Positions 35,633-48,152 of a stretch of 64,000 bases of DNA are shown piece after piece. Under the pieces are notes generated by a model. The model had not been told where the DNA came from and searched no databases. It saw nothing but the letters and a program-made list of their open reading frames with translations. This DNA is from Sympetrum striolatum. Its lineage: Eukaryota > Arthropoda > Insecta > Odonata > Libellulidae. The position numbers and the translations under genes were made by a program. Positions within the stretch are counted from its first letter, which is position 1; every line of letters begins with the position of its first letter. The stretch is taken from assembly GCA_947579665.1 (NCBI GenBank), contig OX388351.1:50476939-50540938 (forward strand), in the 5' to 3' direction.

Positions 35633-35712
35633 CTTAGAGGCAAAAGGGTCAATACTGACCAATATACTTATTTACCGTAGGTCAATATTGGCCGATTGAC
35701 CTTAGAGGCAGT
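35633..35712. repeat. Repeated ccttagaggca motif with ggtcaatattggcc-type palindromes
   Basis: caaccttagaggca (35629-35642) and gaccttagaggca (35699-35711) bracket ggtcaatactgacc and ggtcaatattggcc, two near-palindromes. This is a compact arrangement of direct and inverted motifs of unknown role. Confidence 0.5.
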
Positions 35713-37689
35713 AAAGCAATATAAGAAATCAATTTTCACTTGATATTATTTACAACGAAATTGTATTTGTTTACCTTAAAGGTAACATTTATTGGTGAAG
35801 AATAAAATCGTCATGATATTACAGCAAAAACAACAGCAAAATTGTTTACCTTTGGACACGCATACCATATGTATCCTTGAGTTATTACATCAAAGTAATA
35901 GGCAATAAGCACTACATATATTGAATGTACAGTATAGATAATAAAAATAGATTTTTTGAAGTTGTGTCGTAAAGAATGAATACCTATACGATTGTGAAAG
36001 AACGATAGCAAATACATCTAATTTGAAAATTCTGCGAAAAAGCCTACCAGTATTAAGATACCCAAGTATTGACAAGGAGAAATAATAAGAAGCAACTAGG
36101 CGTGTGATATGAATTCCGAGCGAATCAGATGGTTCAATCTACCACAGATAAACAGATCTCGTAGATTTATACCCAAATATTAGGTGAAATTTTCCGTTTC
36201 TTACGCTCCTTAACTTTCCATTCCTTTCTAACGACCTTAGTTATTAAGTAATATATGATCAAACTTATTTTTCATTGTTTAAGTCCAGCGACCTTAATAA
36301 TTTATAAAACTATCATTGTGGAAGTTTTACTCCATCCTTCCTTTTACACCTCTATCTATTTTACGTTATTTAAGATATATAACAGATATTTCTCTTAACG
36401 AACGCAGGTATTTTCTGAGAAATTTAAGTCTTTAATGTAAAATGAATCAGTTAGATGAACGAAAATCCAAGGCAGTGAACAATAAAACTGTGGAGAAACG
36501 GCTAATTTTCAGTTAATTCTTTATTAATTCATAGGAAGACCTTAGGAATAACAAATTTTATTAATTGCATAATCGTTATCAATTTACATTATGTACCCTT
36601 CAACGTTTTGATTGGTGAATGACACCTAAGAAATCTAATATGAATGCCACAATGATAAATATAATACATATATGCATAAGATTTGCATGTTTTATTTATC
36701 AGGGGATTGTAAAGAAATTAGAATATTAGCTTACAATAGAAGACAGTTTAATTCCTCTTTTATGCGTGGAGTAAGATCTTCCACACCTCGAGCTATTCTC
36801 GTAAAATTCTGCTATAAAACCTGAAAGAAAGAAATATTCTAGTTTAAAAATTCTTTCATATCTTCATTAAAAAATATCTTGTATATACCACGCAATAAAA
36901 GAATGAGGAAAACTTTTAAAATAAACTATGTACCCTTAGTTCCTTTTGTGAATGCTCATTACTGCAGTAAGGACAATTTATTTTTAAGTAGTGGAATGCC
37001 AATTGATGAAAATAAAATTTCAAACGATTTGAGGAGTTTTCATGCTTTAAGAATCCCTGATGCTAGTTAGCATAACTGCCATGTTAAATGTAATGAATTT
37101 AATAGAAAGTTACACTGCGTGAATCCAATGATTGGTGTATGTTTGAAATCGTTATTATTTTCAAGAGTGATATTTATTTTCCTCATTCCCATAGATTTCT
37201 TACCTTTAAGTTAAATTCAAGGCCATTTTTTAATAACACTACGACATTTTATAAGTTTTTGGTTTCTCACTAATCGTAAATAAATTATCTGTGGTCTGGT
37301 CAATTCAATCAAAATATTTTAATTTTTCAAAAACATCACTAACATACGCATAATAAAATACTTGAACAAAACATAGATTTCTAAAATGAAGAACAACTTT
37401 GTGATTTCCACAATTATTAAAAAAGGCGAATAATTGTTGAACTTACAAAGTTAATCATTTTTCAAGATGGATGTTTTCCAAAAAATATAGCTTGAATATA
37501 TTAATTTCATTACAAAGATATTTACAGTAACGCAAGCCTTGAAGCCATAAATACATAGAATTGAAACACTATTTCTTGGTTATCTGTAAGGAAATACCTC
37601 ACCTAAGAACGATTTAGAAATTAAAATCATCGGTCAAAGTTCGTGGAACTCAATAACTACCATAGCATATGACTGGTATGTTTGTTGCC

Positions 37690-38180
37690 GAGGGCCCCGA
37701 AAATTAACGGAAACTTTATGTCTAAAGAAATATCCTAAACTCATAAACCTTCGGATAAACGATAGACTTAGAGAACCGGATTGCCACGGGAGAAACGACC
37801 ACAGTCATAAAGTCGCTATCCTTTAACAGAGAGCAAATGTTTGTAAATATTCATTTCTAAATCGGGGAATAGAAGAATGGAACAATTTACCTGAAGAAGT
37901 TTTAGAACCTTTCCCCTCTTCCTACAATATATTCATGAATAGAATTGAAAGGGTTACGTGATTTTGTTGTAGTGTTGTTTTTTTTAATATTGTTGTAAAT
38001 TTTGAAATAGTGTAGCTAATTTTGTAATTATATGTATTACATACTGCTTTCGGGAGGTTTTGGGGGGTTTTCCTTCCGACTAGGGTAAATACCAGGCAGA
38101 TTATTTAAAGTTTCCCTCCTCCTACAAAAATGACTACCACCTGACCTGGTGCCTATTTGTAGTTTTTAAGAATAAATAAA
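37690..38180 (+). mobile_element. LINE 3' end (non-LTR retrotransposon)
   Basis: A plus-strand segment at about 37740-37915 translates, with breaks, to the C-terminal tail of ORF2. A readable part is KYSFLNRGIEEWNNLPEEVL, the 'F..R.I..WN.LP' signature that ends jockey/CR1-type proteins. A base shift near 37920 takes the reading frame to a stop at 37941-37943. The expected continuation (NIFMNRIERV) is in the neighbouring frame, with a stop at 37960-37962. Non-coding sequence with a G-rich patch (38050-38080) follows, and then aagaataaataaa, a plausible polyadenylation signal, at 38168-38180. The 5' part is missing, as is usual for truncated LINE copies. Confidence 0.75.
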
Positions 38181-40575
38181 AATTATACATATGACAATCG
38201 TAATCGTCTGTATGATATTTTTAAGCAACAGTAATTGATGGTATAATTTCCGATTTAAATTTTGTGATGCATGAACTGAAATGATATACTCGTAAAATCA
38301 TGATCTAGTTTAACTATATATGCTGCCATCAGCGGTTTTATTCTTAGGCTCATCTCAATTATTAAAAGAGAAAAACAATTAACATACTCCCAGGGGCGTG
38401 GCGTATTTAACATTGTTTAGGCAAAGGATCGGGAGCCAAATCCCAATGAGCAGCATTTGGGTATATTTCGTATCTCCTTCTTCGCTTAAATGGATACCAT
38501 GTCGAGGTGGAAAATATGTCCCAAGTACAAAACGTACGACGCTCTTCGATGGCGACTCTCCCGCTGATCGCGACAAAGCGTCCGATTTATCGATACATTC
38601 ATCTTTTGGTGAACAAGGAGGGAAGAGGACTTATGAAATGGGATATTAAGACCTCTTGTCCACGAGAAAAAAAAAACGACATGATTACGAAAGCGATCGG
38701 CCATTCATTCCGATGAAATCTGAATTTTAAATACTCCCTATATTTACTCCTCCTGTCTAGTATTCTAAAAATGCAAAATATTTGGAATACGTGACAATGA
38801 TGTAAATTCTCTTCGGTGGTTTTCATCAGCTCAATAAATGATCTTCAAAAATTGAATATTATTATCACTAAGGGATTTTATTTGGAGGATTTGGAACTTT
38901 TGAATCCAATCTTCCATTTAACCAAGAAATTTACATAATAAAATAAAAATACAAATGACATAACAAATTAAAATACAAATCTATAAAAAATATATTTAAA
39001 AAATACAAATCTATATAATATGATACAAAATATAATTGGATGAAAAATACAAGTAAAGCTCAAAATAAAAAACTCAAACAAAAATATAAAAAACAACCCA
39101 AGAACAATAAATCCTAATCTCAAAAGAGTTGAGAGTAAATGCTTACGCTTAGATACAAAAGATCAAAGCCCTCTAAATATAAAAAATATAAAATATACAG
39201 TCTTATATAGCACATTGGTTATTGTGGTTGCCTGACAGTTTCCATATCTTCTAACATAAAAGTTTTATTTTAAGTATATTTTATAGTAAACAACTAATTT
39301 CAGCTCTAAAGTGATATCGTAGCTCAATCAATAATTCCTGAGATTTGGAACTCAATTGAAAATGAAGAAATTATAACAAGAATGTAGAAGGTAATGAGAT
39401 TGTATGTAAAATATAAGTATCTCGATGAACAAAAATGCTCTAAAGGAATGATAATCTATTTAAGCAACACGACCACGCCAGTAGAATTTTAAACGACAAC
39501 GTTGACATGTATTTATTTATAAAAATATGCGAATATAAGAGTGAAGGAAATAACGTAAAATAATTCAATTACATATAACTACTAAACCAACCCAAGGAAT
39601 TGTCCATAAAAAAATCATTAATCCCTAAAATATTATTTATGATTGATCTTCTTCTACATAGATCTGATGGATAGCATTTTATTATTAGGACACGCATTAA
39701 TCCTTCTGTTTAACTATATTCCTCCGATCGCGTCACCTACTTCTCGTAGTTAACTAAACTAAAGTCTTGTAGGTTAACAAGAGGCTCCTCCATAAGAGCT
39801 GAAGTACGATTTTACTTCAGTATTCAGCTAATATAAATGAATTAATCATTTATAACGAATAGGACCCTGTGATATACCATGGATGCTATAAAGATTAGGA
39901 ATTGAAACACAGAACTAATAATATCTAAGTACCTCAGGGCCGCGTATTTGGATTTCTTCTTGATTAATATCAATGATTTGAGTCAAATATATGGTTTTAT
40001 AATAAATTTAGTTTAATATTGTGAAATAGTACGTTTTTTCTCGAGATGTTCATACGAGATAATTCATAGTACTGTACTAACCAATTGTGTATGTACTATA
40101 CTAATACCAAATAAAAGATCAGAAAAACATTTTTCCTACGTGTAATAGTAACAACGCAAAGTTATGCAAAATAAAAGAGCATATTACCAACCTATGGAAC
40201 ATATTAATAAAATAAACGTTGAATTTCCTTTTGACCTCTCAGATAAGCTGATCAAGATATGAACGCAAACAGTAGTACTGTGGTCTCAAAATCCATTTTA
40301 CAAGGTTTCCGGAGGTAAAATAATTTTCTCATTTCCCGGTAGAGTCTAAGAGTACCCCAGGAAATCCCTATTTCTCTTAAGTTGAGATTGAGCTTAAGAA
40401 ATTTCCTCTAGGATAGAAGTTCCATGTAGCTATGAGAAACAGCCGGGTCCACCGATACGGTCACACATCCTAGACTAATGCCTTTTTCTTAGAACCCTTT
40501 GGCCTTAATATATGCGTATATTTCATTTTCACTTTGACTCGTAAACTTCAGCCCAGTAGTTTCATTCTCTTAGAG
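38181..40575. other. Non-coding stretch
   Basis: Overlapping frames on both strands at 38379-38826 cancel as evidence. About 38930-39190 is simple AT-rich sequence with many aaatacaaat words. No RNA gene or transposon end was found. Confidence 0.5.
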
Positions 40576-40879
40576 CAGTGGTTCCCAAACTTTCTAGGCC
40601 GTAGACCCCTCGAAAGAGGAAAGACATTCGGGGAAGCTTTCTCAGTTTTCGTATGAACCAAACAATAATATTACAAACTCATATATTTATTGTTTTTAAA
40701 TTCAAAGGAAAAAAATATTTGTATAAGACGTCACCGCCGTTTATAACAGTGTTTCAGATTTTACAATTCAGATTTAAAAAATTTGGGTTAAATTTTTTGT
40801 TAAAGCTTCTGCGGACCCCCAAAAATATTGTCGCGGATCCCCGGGGGTCACACCCCGGACCACACTTTGGGAACATCCA
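40576..40879. mobile_element. Small hAT-type MITE
   Basis: The left end, cagtggttcccaaacttt, and the right end, aaagtgtggtcc preceded by gttcccaaag when read inward, are of the well-known 'CAGTGGTTCCCAAACTTT' hAT class. The length is 304 bp. The flanks tcttagag (40568-40575) and tttcagag (40880-40887) match at six of eight positions, consistent with an old 8-bp duplication. The last five bases of the right end have drifted. The 93-codon frame 40653-40934 crosses the element and is not a gene. Confidence 0.75.
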
Positions 40880-40887
40880 TTTCAGAG

Positions 40888-41828
40888 TGTTTTATTTAGT
40901 ACTGCCTGCAATGTTCCCAAGATGCAGAAAATGACGCTCATTTCCTTGAAGTTCAACGAAAAATCCAAATTTATGAAGTATAATGAAACAAAATTTGACT
41001 AAGCCCACATGATGAGGTTCTACCCGAAACCGGTCTCGTATGTGTTTTTATAATTTGAGGACTTTAAATTTTAATAAATTTAATTTTGGACATTAAATTT
41101 TTTTTCATAATCCTTAATAAATGACGAAAAGGTTCCACTCAATTTCCCTTTATATGTTCCGTTAATTTAGAAAAAATTAAATAAAAGATAGCGATTTTAA
41201 CAATATAGTTTTCTATCGTTATGTTATTTTTAATTAAATGACTGATACTTTTATGTTTTAACCTAAAAATATAACTTTCTTCTTCATTTATACTAGGCAC
41301 ATTTAATTTTTTGTATTTAAATATAAGGAAATTATCATCTAAATTCCAAATATTTCGCTTGTTTTTATTTGGGTGGGATTTTAAAAGTAACAGAATTTAT
41401 CTGGTTAGAGACCAATTAATAATTTGAAAACGTAAAGAATTTGTGTCATATCAATTTCGCTCAACATTTTAATTTTGGGAAATATCTGAGATCCCAGGAT
41501 TGAATTTTCTTATCGTAGAATCCCGAGATTTTGAAGAAGCAGGGAAACGACTATCATAACTGAACAGCTGATACTTTCAGAAATAAGAAATAAAGAGTAA
41601 ACGAAGATAACTAGAGAAAGCAAGGCAATAGAAGGGAGGAGAAATATAGTATTGTTAGTAAAATTCTGTTTTTTCATAGTGAATTTTTAATGGATTTGTT
41701 ACTTTGAAAGGCATAACTAACGCTATGATATATGTATTTGTTTCTTCCTAAATGTATACGAGGCATTTTTAAATTTTATTTAATTAAATATGAGAGTATT
41801 ATCAAAATATTTTACTTGCTTTCTTATT
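40888..41828. other. Non-coding AT-rich stretch
   Basis: No repeats, RNA genes or recognisable coding sequence. Confidence 0.5.
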
Positions 41829-42032
41829 AGAGGTTTAAATCTCCAATAGCCGTCTTTGTCGGCGTTTTTCGTCTCATTCACCGGTATTCGGAGAAAAAAA
41901 GAAAGGACACCGCACTTTTTAAGAGCGTCCAATACGTATTTCGAAAGCAATGCTTTCATCTTCAGGAGTCTTGTCACTGATGAAGGTTTGCTTGTTCTTT
42001 AACTTTAACTTTCTTTATTGGAGATTTAAACC
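41829..42032. mobile_element. Foldback family member (asymmetric copy)
   Basis: The left arm runs from ggtttaaatctccaatagcc through the gtctttgtcggcg core to about 41968. The right arm keeps only the outer end, tattggagatttaaacc (42016-42032), because its inner part is lost or diverged. The left arm matches the arm of the 58.3-kb copy. The minus-strand frame 41780-41977 is a shadow of this element. Confidence 0.7.
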
Positions 42033-42756
42033 CTTCATTCCTTCACAATTAACCCCACCCTTTACGTAATCCAACATCTTTTGCCATGGTCTTCCCCTCT
42101 GTTTCCCCCTTGAATTCTACCCTCAGTTTCACCAACCCCTTAATATTTGACACACCCATTTTTTCTGTCGGTGCTTATCTACTGCTATTGAAGCTCTCTT
42201 CTCCCCAACCATCTCTAGCACTACCACGTTTGTTTTCCTCTCAACCCAACTTGCAAAAGTATTTGCTTGTATTTTTGAATTCTTATCTCATTGCGAATAT
42301 TTGACGAGCTTTAATTAAGCGAAATCCTGTTCGTGCTAATTTAATAGTAATAATTGATAGTTAGTTTAATCTAGTGAAAATTCTGTTTCTCTAATATGTT
42401 ATTTTCATGTATATAATTTTTATTTTTTACTATTGATACATTTCCTGTCGTTACATTTGAAACTCATCACGCAATTAGTTTCAATTTGTGAGCTACTGAT
42501 TTTTATGTAAACATGTCATCACTTGTTCATTCTTTTTTGTATACCTCAATCAGTTTTTCTTCTTGTCTTTTATAACTCTTTAAACCTGCTTTCATCATCA
42601 AATTTAGCTATCTAACTGTCGGCTTCGCAGGTTTTTCACGCTCCCCTTCTAGAGACTGTTTTCCTGCAGTGGAGATTTTTCATAAGCTATTAGTTTAGGT
42701 TTTTTAATCCGCATAGTAATTTTCTTCTTTGTAATTTTGCAAGCTATCTACAGTTG
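42033..42756. other. Non-coding stretch
   Basis: Pyrimidine-rich at about 42080-42260, with a 72-codon frame (42086-42304, +) of biased composition and no domain. Nothing else was recognised. Confidence 0.45.
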
Positions 42757-42758
42757 TA

Positions 42759-43245
42759 TAAGTATCAAACCGGAATGTTTTGTAAAAATTACACGTCTAT
42801 TATTTGAAAATTATAAAAAATATTTTATTCAAAATAATCTCCATTGGAATGTATACATTTTCCCACCTCTCCGGCAGGTTATGAATGCCACGCCAAATCA
42901 TCACGTCAAAATCATCACTTTTAAATGTTTTAAACCACTCGAAGCACTGAGTTTTGCCAAGAGCATGTTCACCGTATGCTTCGACAAGCATTCTATGTGA
43001 TTCTGCAGCAGTTTTCTTCAAATGAGAGCAGAAAACAAATACTGTCTGCAAATCATAATTCGTAGGCACAAAACTCGACATGTTTGAGGTTGTAGAAAAA
43101 TATACCGGTGTATGAAACTTAGGTTATTGCGTGTTAACAAACTTCTTCAGTTGTTGGAAGGAGAAGATGGCGCTGCAGAAGCGGTCTTACGGTCTTTAAA
43201 CTGATAGCGAGCACCATCTATAGGGAATTTCCGGTTTCATACTTC
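42759..43245 (-). mobile_element. mariner deletion derivative (487 bp)
   Basis: The ends taagtatcaaaccggaa (left) and gaagtatgaaaccggaa (right, read inward) lie inside TA dinucleotides (42757-42758 and 43246-43247). The interior keeps only the two extremities of a transposase gene of a different mariner lineage from the one at 23219. Such internally deleted copies can still be mobilised if a full-length relative supplies transposase. Confidence 0.85.
42800..43081 (-). pseudogene. mariner transposase, N- and C-terminal remnants fused
   Basis: Residues 1 to about 60 are a mariner N-terminus: MSSFVPTNYDLQTVFVF is followed by a HLKKTAAESHRMLVEAYGEH helix and QCFEWFKTFKSDDFDV, the first helix-turn-helix region. 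The frame then jumps directly to IWRGIHNLPERWENV, the C-terminal end of the family. Roughly 270 residues, including the whole catalytic domain, are missing. The junction happens to stay in frame, and the frame runs on to a stop at 42800 inside the right part of the element. It differs clearly in sequence from the 23392 protein. Confidence 0.85.
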
Positions 43246-43247
43246 TA

Positions 43248-45633
43248 CACCTAGCTGTGTGAATTTCCATTCATTCTTCATACGACGAAGGGTTAGATGT
43301 AAGACGAGACTTCCTAGTCTCAATCACGCCCTAATAAAGTCCTTTATTATTATTATTAACTTACTTTTTCCATTCTACGCCATACCCACATTTCGAAGGC
43401 CTCCAGACGTTTCGCTTCCTTTTTCTCAGTTTTTATTTGTGCCAGTTCAAATTACCTGTTTACACAAATTAATAATCTGAAAAAAACATGAGTATCGCAT
43501 AAATTAATAATCCCTGGATTCTGAGACTGTAAAGAAATTGTGAAGCCAGGAAAAAACGTGAAATACAAAGTAGCGCTAGCGATCCAAATACTTTCGAGAA
43601 ACAATCTTAAAAGGAAACGAAGAAAACGAGAGAAAGCGTGGAAGTGGAAGAAATAAGATGACTAAATAAGGCCGACGGAAACACGAGAATATGGAGGAAA
43701 TAATAAGCGAACACGAGGGTGGTGGAAAGGAAAGGATTATGAATTAAGAAAAAGGAAGAGAAGGCAAAGAGGAGGCTGAGCAATAACTCAAGTCTCCCTC
43801 CCCACACTCTATGACGGGGTCGTAATTCTGTTGGTGCCCTCCCACACCACATTCCCAACTGAGGACGTGGTGACTCGTGGCTTTTTTACGACGCTGAGGA
43901 GACAGGAAAATAAAGTCGGTGTGTGGCATGGGGTGCGCGCTTAAAGCTATGAGTAATTGGGGAGAACCGGGAGACTGAATTAAATTAAATTCTAATCGTC
44001 TTCCTCGAATCGATTTCCCCTTCTCTTTGGAATGCGAGGAATTCGCTTCTTAAAAAGTTGTCACCCGTTTTATTTCTCCTCCGAGTTGTTAATCGATGAA
44101 TGGAATGTTTCGATAATTGAGGTGGAATCCTTACTGCTTGTTTCAATTTTGTGTGACCTTTTTACTATAAAAAAGTAATTCCTAGGAAATCCATGTTCCG
44201 ATTCCAAGAGATCCCTCGTTAACCGCGGATTTCAATGTGAATTTTTTCCACTTGTAAATGTTTATCATGTATTACGTATTGACAATAATGGATTCGAGAT
44301 GAATATTTTATTAAATTAACAAACATAGATTTCTTTCGATAACGATAACCATCCATAACATGCGAAATACGTATTCGTATCATGGAATCTACCTTATGCC
44401 ATGATCATATTCCTGAATACTATAATGATAATTTTTATTGTTTATCTATATACAGAAAATTACACTTTTCCAGAAAGTTTAATAATTATTTTTTAATAAT
44501 TATAAAAATCTTAATATAATTGTGGAAAGAATTGACCTTAATTGATCGAAACAGCGAATGGAAAAATATATAATTTCGTATGCAAGATATAATTTCATGA
44601 CTTCATCGTACATAATTCAGGAATTACATAAAAAAATTTTGATTTCCGTCATGACGTTTTGGCATATAATAGACAGTATTTTCCTCAGACGCTTTCTAGG
44701 CCATTTGTGATATATTTTTCCTGTGTTAACCAATGAAGGTGAATCAAGCGGAAAATACAGTAAGAATAAGGAAGGAAACATTTTACAGATATTAATTTGA
44801 AATGAATGGGTTTTATAAGGAAAATTTTAAGATTGCATCCTGAGAAGGATGACACGAGTTTTCAACAGACACAGGATTTCATATAGCTTCAATTATTTAC
44901 TAAATACTATTCTAGATAATTTATTATTTAATGTTTATTTCCATATTTGTATTATGAGTAGAAGTCAAAGAGAGCTACATTATTTTTCAACGACGTACTA
45001 ACACGTATGAATGCAAATGCAAAGCTGTCGTGAGTTTTCGACCCAACTCAAGAGCCCCTATAGAAACAACGTATCTCACCAAGACGTGGCTAGTGTTTTG
45101 GTTCCTCTATAAGAAATATTTTTGTTAGCTGTGCTGGTAAGTTATTAAGTTTTAACTCACAAATAAGAAAAAATAAATATAACATCTGCCGATAAAAATA
45201 GTGGACTTAGTTGGTAAACTGAATCTCCGGTCAAACAAAAAATAAACCTATATTCCTACTAAACATACGAGTATTCTTTTATAGAAAGAGGGGTCAAAGA
45301 ATGTAATATGTTGCCTGTTGAGATCTACAAACCATTATCGAAAAATAGAAAGGAGTTTAAAAGTTAATGCTGTAGTTAATGTAATTAAGTGGATTGATTA
45401 TTGTTATTTTTTGTATTATTTGGATATTCGTAAAGGTGACGGTGTGAAAACGACGAAGTGACTTTTTTGCCAAGAAAGTAAAATTGTAAACTGCGAAATG
45501 TAGTTTTTGTAATTAGAGGATATATGGAGAGTACATGTTTTGGTAAGGGTACCGGGGAGATGTCTGTAAATTAGGTCTTGTTGTATTGTTAGGGTGTTCG
45601 AATACTGTCCGTGGGTAATGATGTTATTTTTGG
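43248..45633. other. Non-coding stretch with a GC/purine-rich part
   Basis: About 43600-44110 is purine-rich and slightly GC-richer (gaagaaaacgagagaaagcg area), with conflicting minus-strand frames at 43607-43929 that are not convincing. The rest is AT-rich with nothing recognised. Confidence 0.45.
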
Positions 45634-45763
45634 ATAAAATTCACACAATCAGGCGATACATTGTGGAAATCCATCATGAGAAATGAAGGAAGGAGGAGAG
45701 GTACTTTTTCCACAGGGTTTTAAAACTGTGGAAAAAGTACCTCTTCTCCTTCCTTCATTTCTC
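45634..45763. repeat. Hairpin repeat, copy B (37 of 38 bp paired)
   Basis: A leader, ataaaattcacacaatcagg to catcat, matches copy A at 11763. The arms 45678-45715 and 45726-45763 pair at 37 of 38 positions around a 10-nt spacer. The stem begins gagaaatgaaggaaggagga. This is the best-preserved stem in the window. Confidence 0.85.
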
Positions 45764-47580
45764 GTTATTTTTGGAATATTTGTTTGTGTAACGTCTGGTG
45801 TGAGGGATTTGGGTTTGAATTAACTAGTTCATAGTCAATGGTTGGGGTTGCCAACGAAAGATATTCTACTTGTAGCGTACATAATAATTAATAAAATACA
45901 AGCTTGAATCCCAAGGAATTCATGAACATGGATAGCCATCCTTTATCTAACTCAACTAAACTCACTTGATTCACCTCTCCCACACCATAACTCTTCATAG
46001 GAGATTCCAATTCGCCACATACCTCTGGACACGTTTGGCGCAAAAGATAAGGTCAACCCTGAGTCGAAACGATTTTTCAAAGCGCGAAAATTATGGTTTC
46101 ACTCAACGTCCTCCGGCCATTAAAAATCGCACCACCAAAAATCCCGGAGAACAAAAACATTAATGAATTCATCCCGTGAGCAGATCCTCCGGGCCGAGGA
46201 ATGCTTGATTCGGACCCGATAAGGGCCTCGTTAAGAGGTCTCCGTTTTCCGTGGTCCTCGTAAAAACGTCCGGGCTGGCGTTAACGGGAATTCCCGGGAT
46301 TGATTGATGCATCCAACAGGTGCTAACATCATAAACCATTTTACCGCAGCATATACAGGAGCCGTAAAACATAATCTTATCGATACGGTACGCATTTTTA
46401 CGAGGTCCTCCACGAAAATAAAGCTCATGGGAGGTGGGCCGCCTTGAAAACACGCGTGAGGAGAAGATGGCATTTACTCCGGAGGGTTCCTTAATAAAAA
46501 CCTCCGCTCTTAAGTGGTGTCCCGTAATCTCGCGACCGTCCCTTGAGACTTGAGAAGCGATTAAAATCGTTGTCCGACCACGAAACTCGTGTAGCCTCGC
46601 GTAAATGAATGGTTTGGAGTGTAAAACGACACGAAAGTTTTAGCCCGGGGATGAATTTTGGAGCTGTAAATCCATCTTTAAGATGACTGTGTCCGAATGA
46701 TTTGATTGTTTTATTTCCGGCGTGGGCTGCAGAGACCGGTAAGGAGATGCTGGGGATGGAGTGATCCTGTTACAGGGCGCGAATTTTGGAGTTGGTTGCC
46801 AGAGAGCACCACTGATCCACTTTAGATATGTCTCTGGATATAGTAACTATCATATCTCCTCGATCACCTGAGCACAGATGGGCAAAATACAAATTATTAC
46901 ATCTGATGCGACTATTTCACTTGGTGTTTTACGATCAAATTTCCATAAAAATGGATTGAAGCCTATTACTTCAGAGTAACACTGAAAAGGACTATCAGTC
47001 CCACATCTCGGTTTTCCACTTTAGCGAATCATGCCCTTTTTGAATGATCTTGTAATTGAAATACTGGAAGCAAAAACTGTCTAATGTTCGCAGTAATCTG
47101 GAAACTTCCGGAAAAATACCAAACAGCAATTTTCGATATCAGTATATTTCATGCTCAATTTAATCTCTATTGAAAAAGAACTGAATCAAAAAAAAAATGT
47201 TCACTTATGTGATTATGTTTAAAAGGATTATATAATTTTATTTTGAGAGAAATATAATTTTACTCGTATGGAAGGTGAAGATTTTAGATTATTTGAAGAC
47301 ATTTATCACAAATCCATACAAAACAATTTCCGAGAACTAGCAGCAAATTATTTTTTCCAAATTATTCTTATATATTATATCTTTGATCGATGACTTCTGG
47401 CGATATCTGGAGGAAATTATTCATAATTAAATTAAAAAAGTCCACTTTTCTGCGGACACAGTCAGATTTTGTCATTTTTCATTTAATGTTTCTTATATCT
47501 TTCTTGATGCTGGCTTCGAAGCTGTTTCTATATTTAGATTCCACAATATCTCAGATAATGAAAATAATTTATAGGTCGAA
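45764..47580. other. Non-coding stretch with a GC-rich island
   Basis: About 46000-46800 is GC-richer, with CpG-containing words. Overlapping frames at 46169-46473 (-) contradict each other and show no domain. Candidate regulatory DNA. The 47000-47580 part is AT-rich without recognisable content. Confidence 0.45.
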
Positions 47581-47741
47581 GGTTTAAAAGACCTCCTATC
47601 GACGTGTTTTGTCGGAACTCAGCACCTTCTTGCTATCGGTTTTCGGAAACAACAGAAAAGCCCGAATTACCAACGTAAAAAGAAATAGAATAAAACTGGT
47701 TGAACGCCGACAAGGACGGCTATTGGAGACCTTTGAAACGT
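47581..47741. mobile_element. Foldback family member (diverged)
   Basis: The left arm, aaggtttaaaagacctccta followed by cgacgtgttttgtcgg, and the right arm, acgccgacaaggacggctat followed by tggagacc, are the same two ends as in the 58.3-kb copy with several substitutions. The interior is unrelated or highly diverged. The frames 47596-47799 (-) and 47609-47851 (+) are shadows. Confidence 0.65.
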
Positions 47742-48073
47742 CTAATGCATTAGTATCCGTGTTCCAATTATGCTTTCCAAATAAGGAAAACAAATACATC
47801 CATAGATTCTATTTTCCCTTGATTTTTATTTATATTAATAATGAAACATAATAAACTACAAAAAAAAAACAAAAAATAAGAAACAACAACAAATGGAGGC
47901 AAGTAGGAACAATCAGAAAAATTAATTAATTGAGGAAAATAGTGAATTTATGGGAGAAAACGGTTCAAAAGACGGGTTGACAAACAGAAGAAAATTAAAA
48001 AGTTTGGGTATTCTATAGAAAAGAGACCTTTGTGAGATGCAAAGTCGGAAGGAGGATGTGATCCCTTTATGTA

Positions 48074-48150
48074 CACTCCTGGCCAAAATTAACGCAGCAC
48101 CTCCCTAGCGATCCTTACGGCCGGTGCTGCGTTAATTTTGGCCAGGGCTG
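48074..48150. mobile_element. 77-bp foldback MITE, copy 2
   Basis: The same element as 33899-33975, inserted in the opposite orientation and flanked by TA (48072-48073 and 48151-48152). The centre differs from copy 1 by one base when both are read in the same direction. Equal length and near identity indicate a recent common source. Confidence 0.9.
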
Positions 48151-48152
48151 TA

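Larger units (their letters stand above)
34641..37689. other. Non-coding stretch with G-rich island and small inverted repeats
   Basis: About 34800-35300 is GC-richer and purine-rich on the plus strand. The frames at 34788-35150 overlap on both strands, and 35167-35358 is a biased Gly/Glu-rich frame; none is convincing. Small inverted repeats are listed separately. From about 35850 onward the DNA is AT-rich without recognisable content. Confidence 0.45.
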
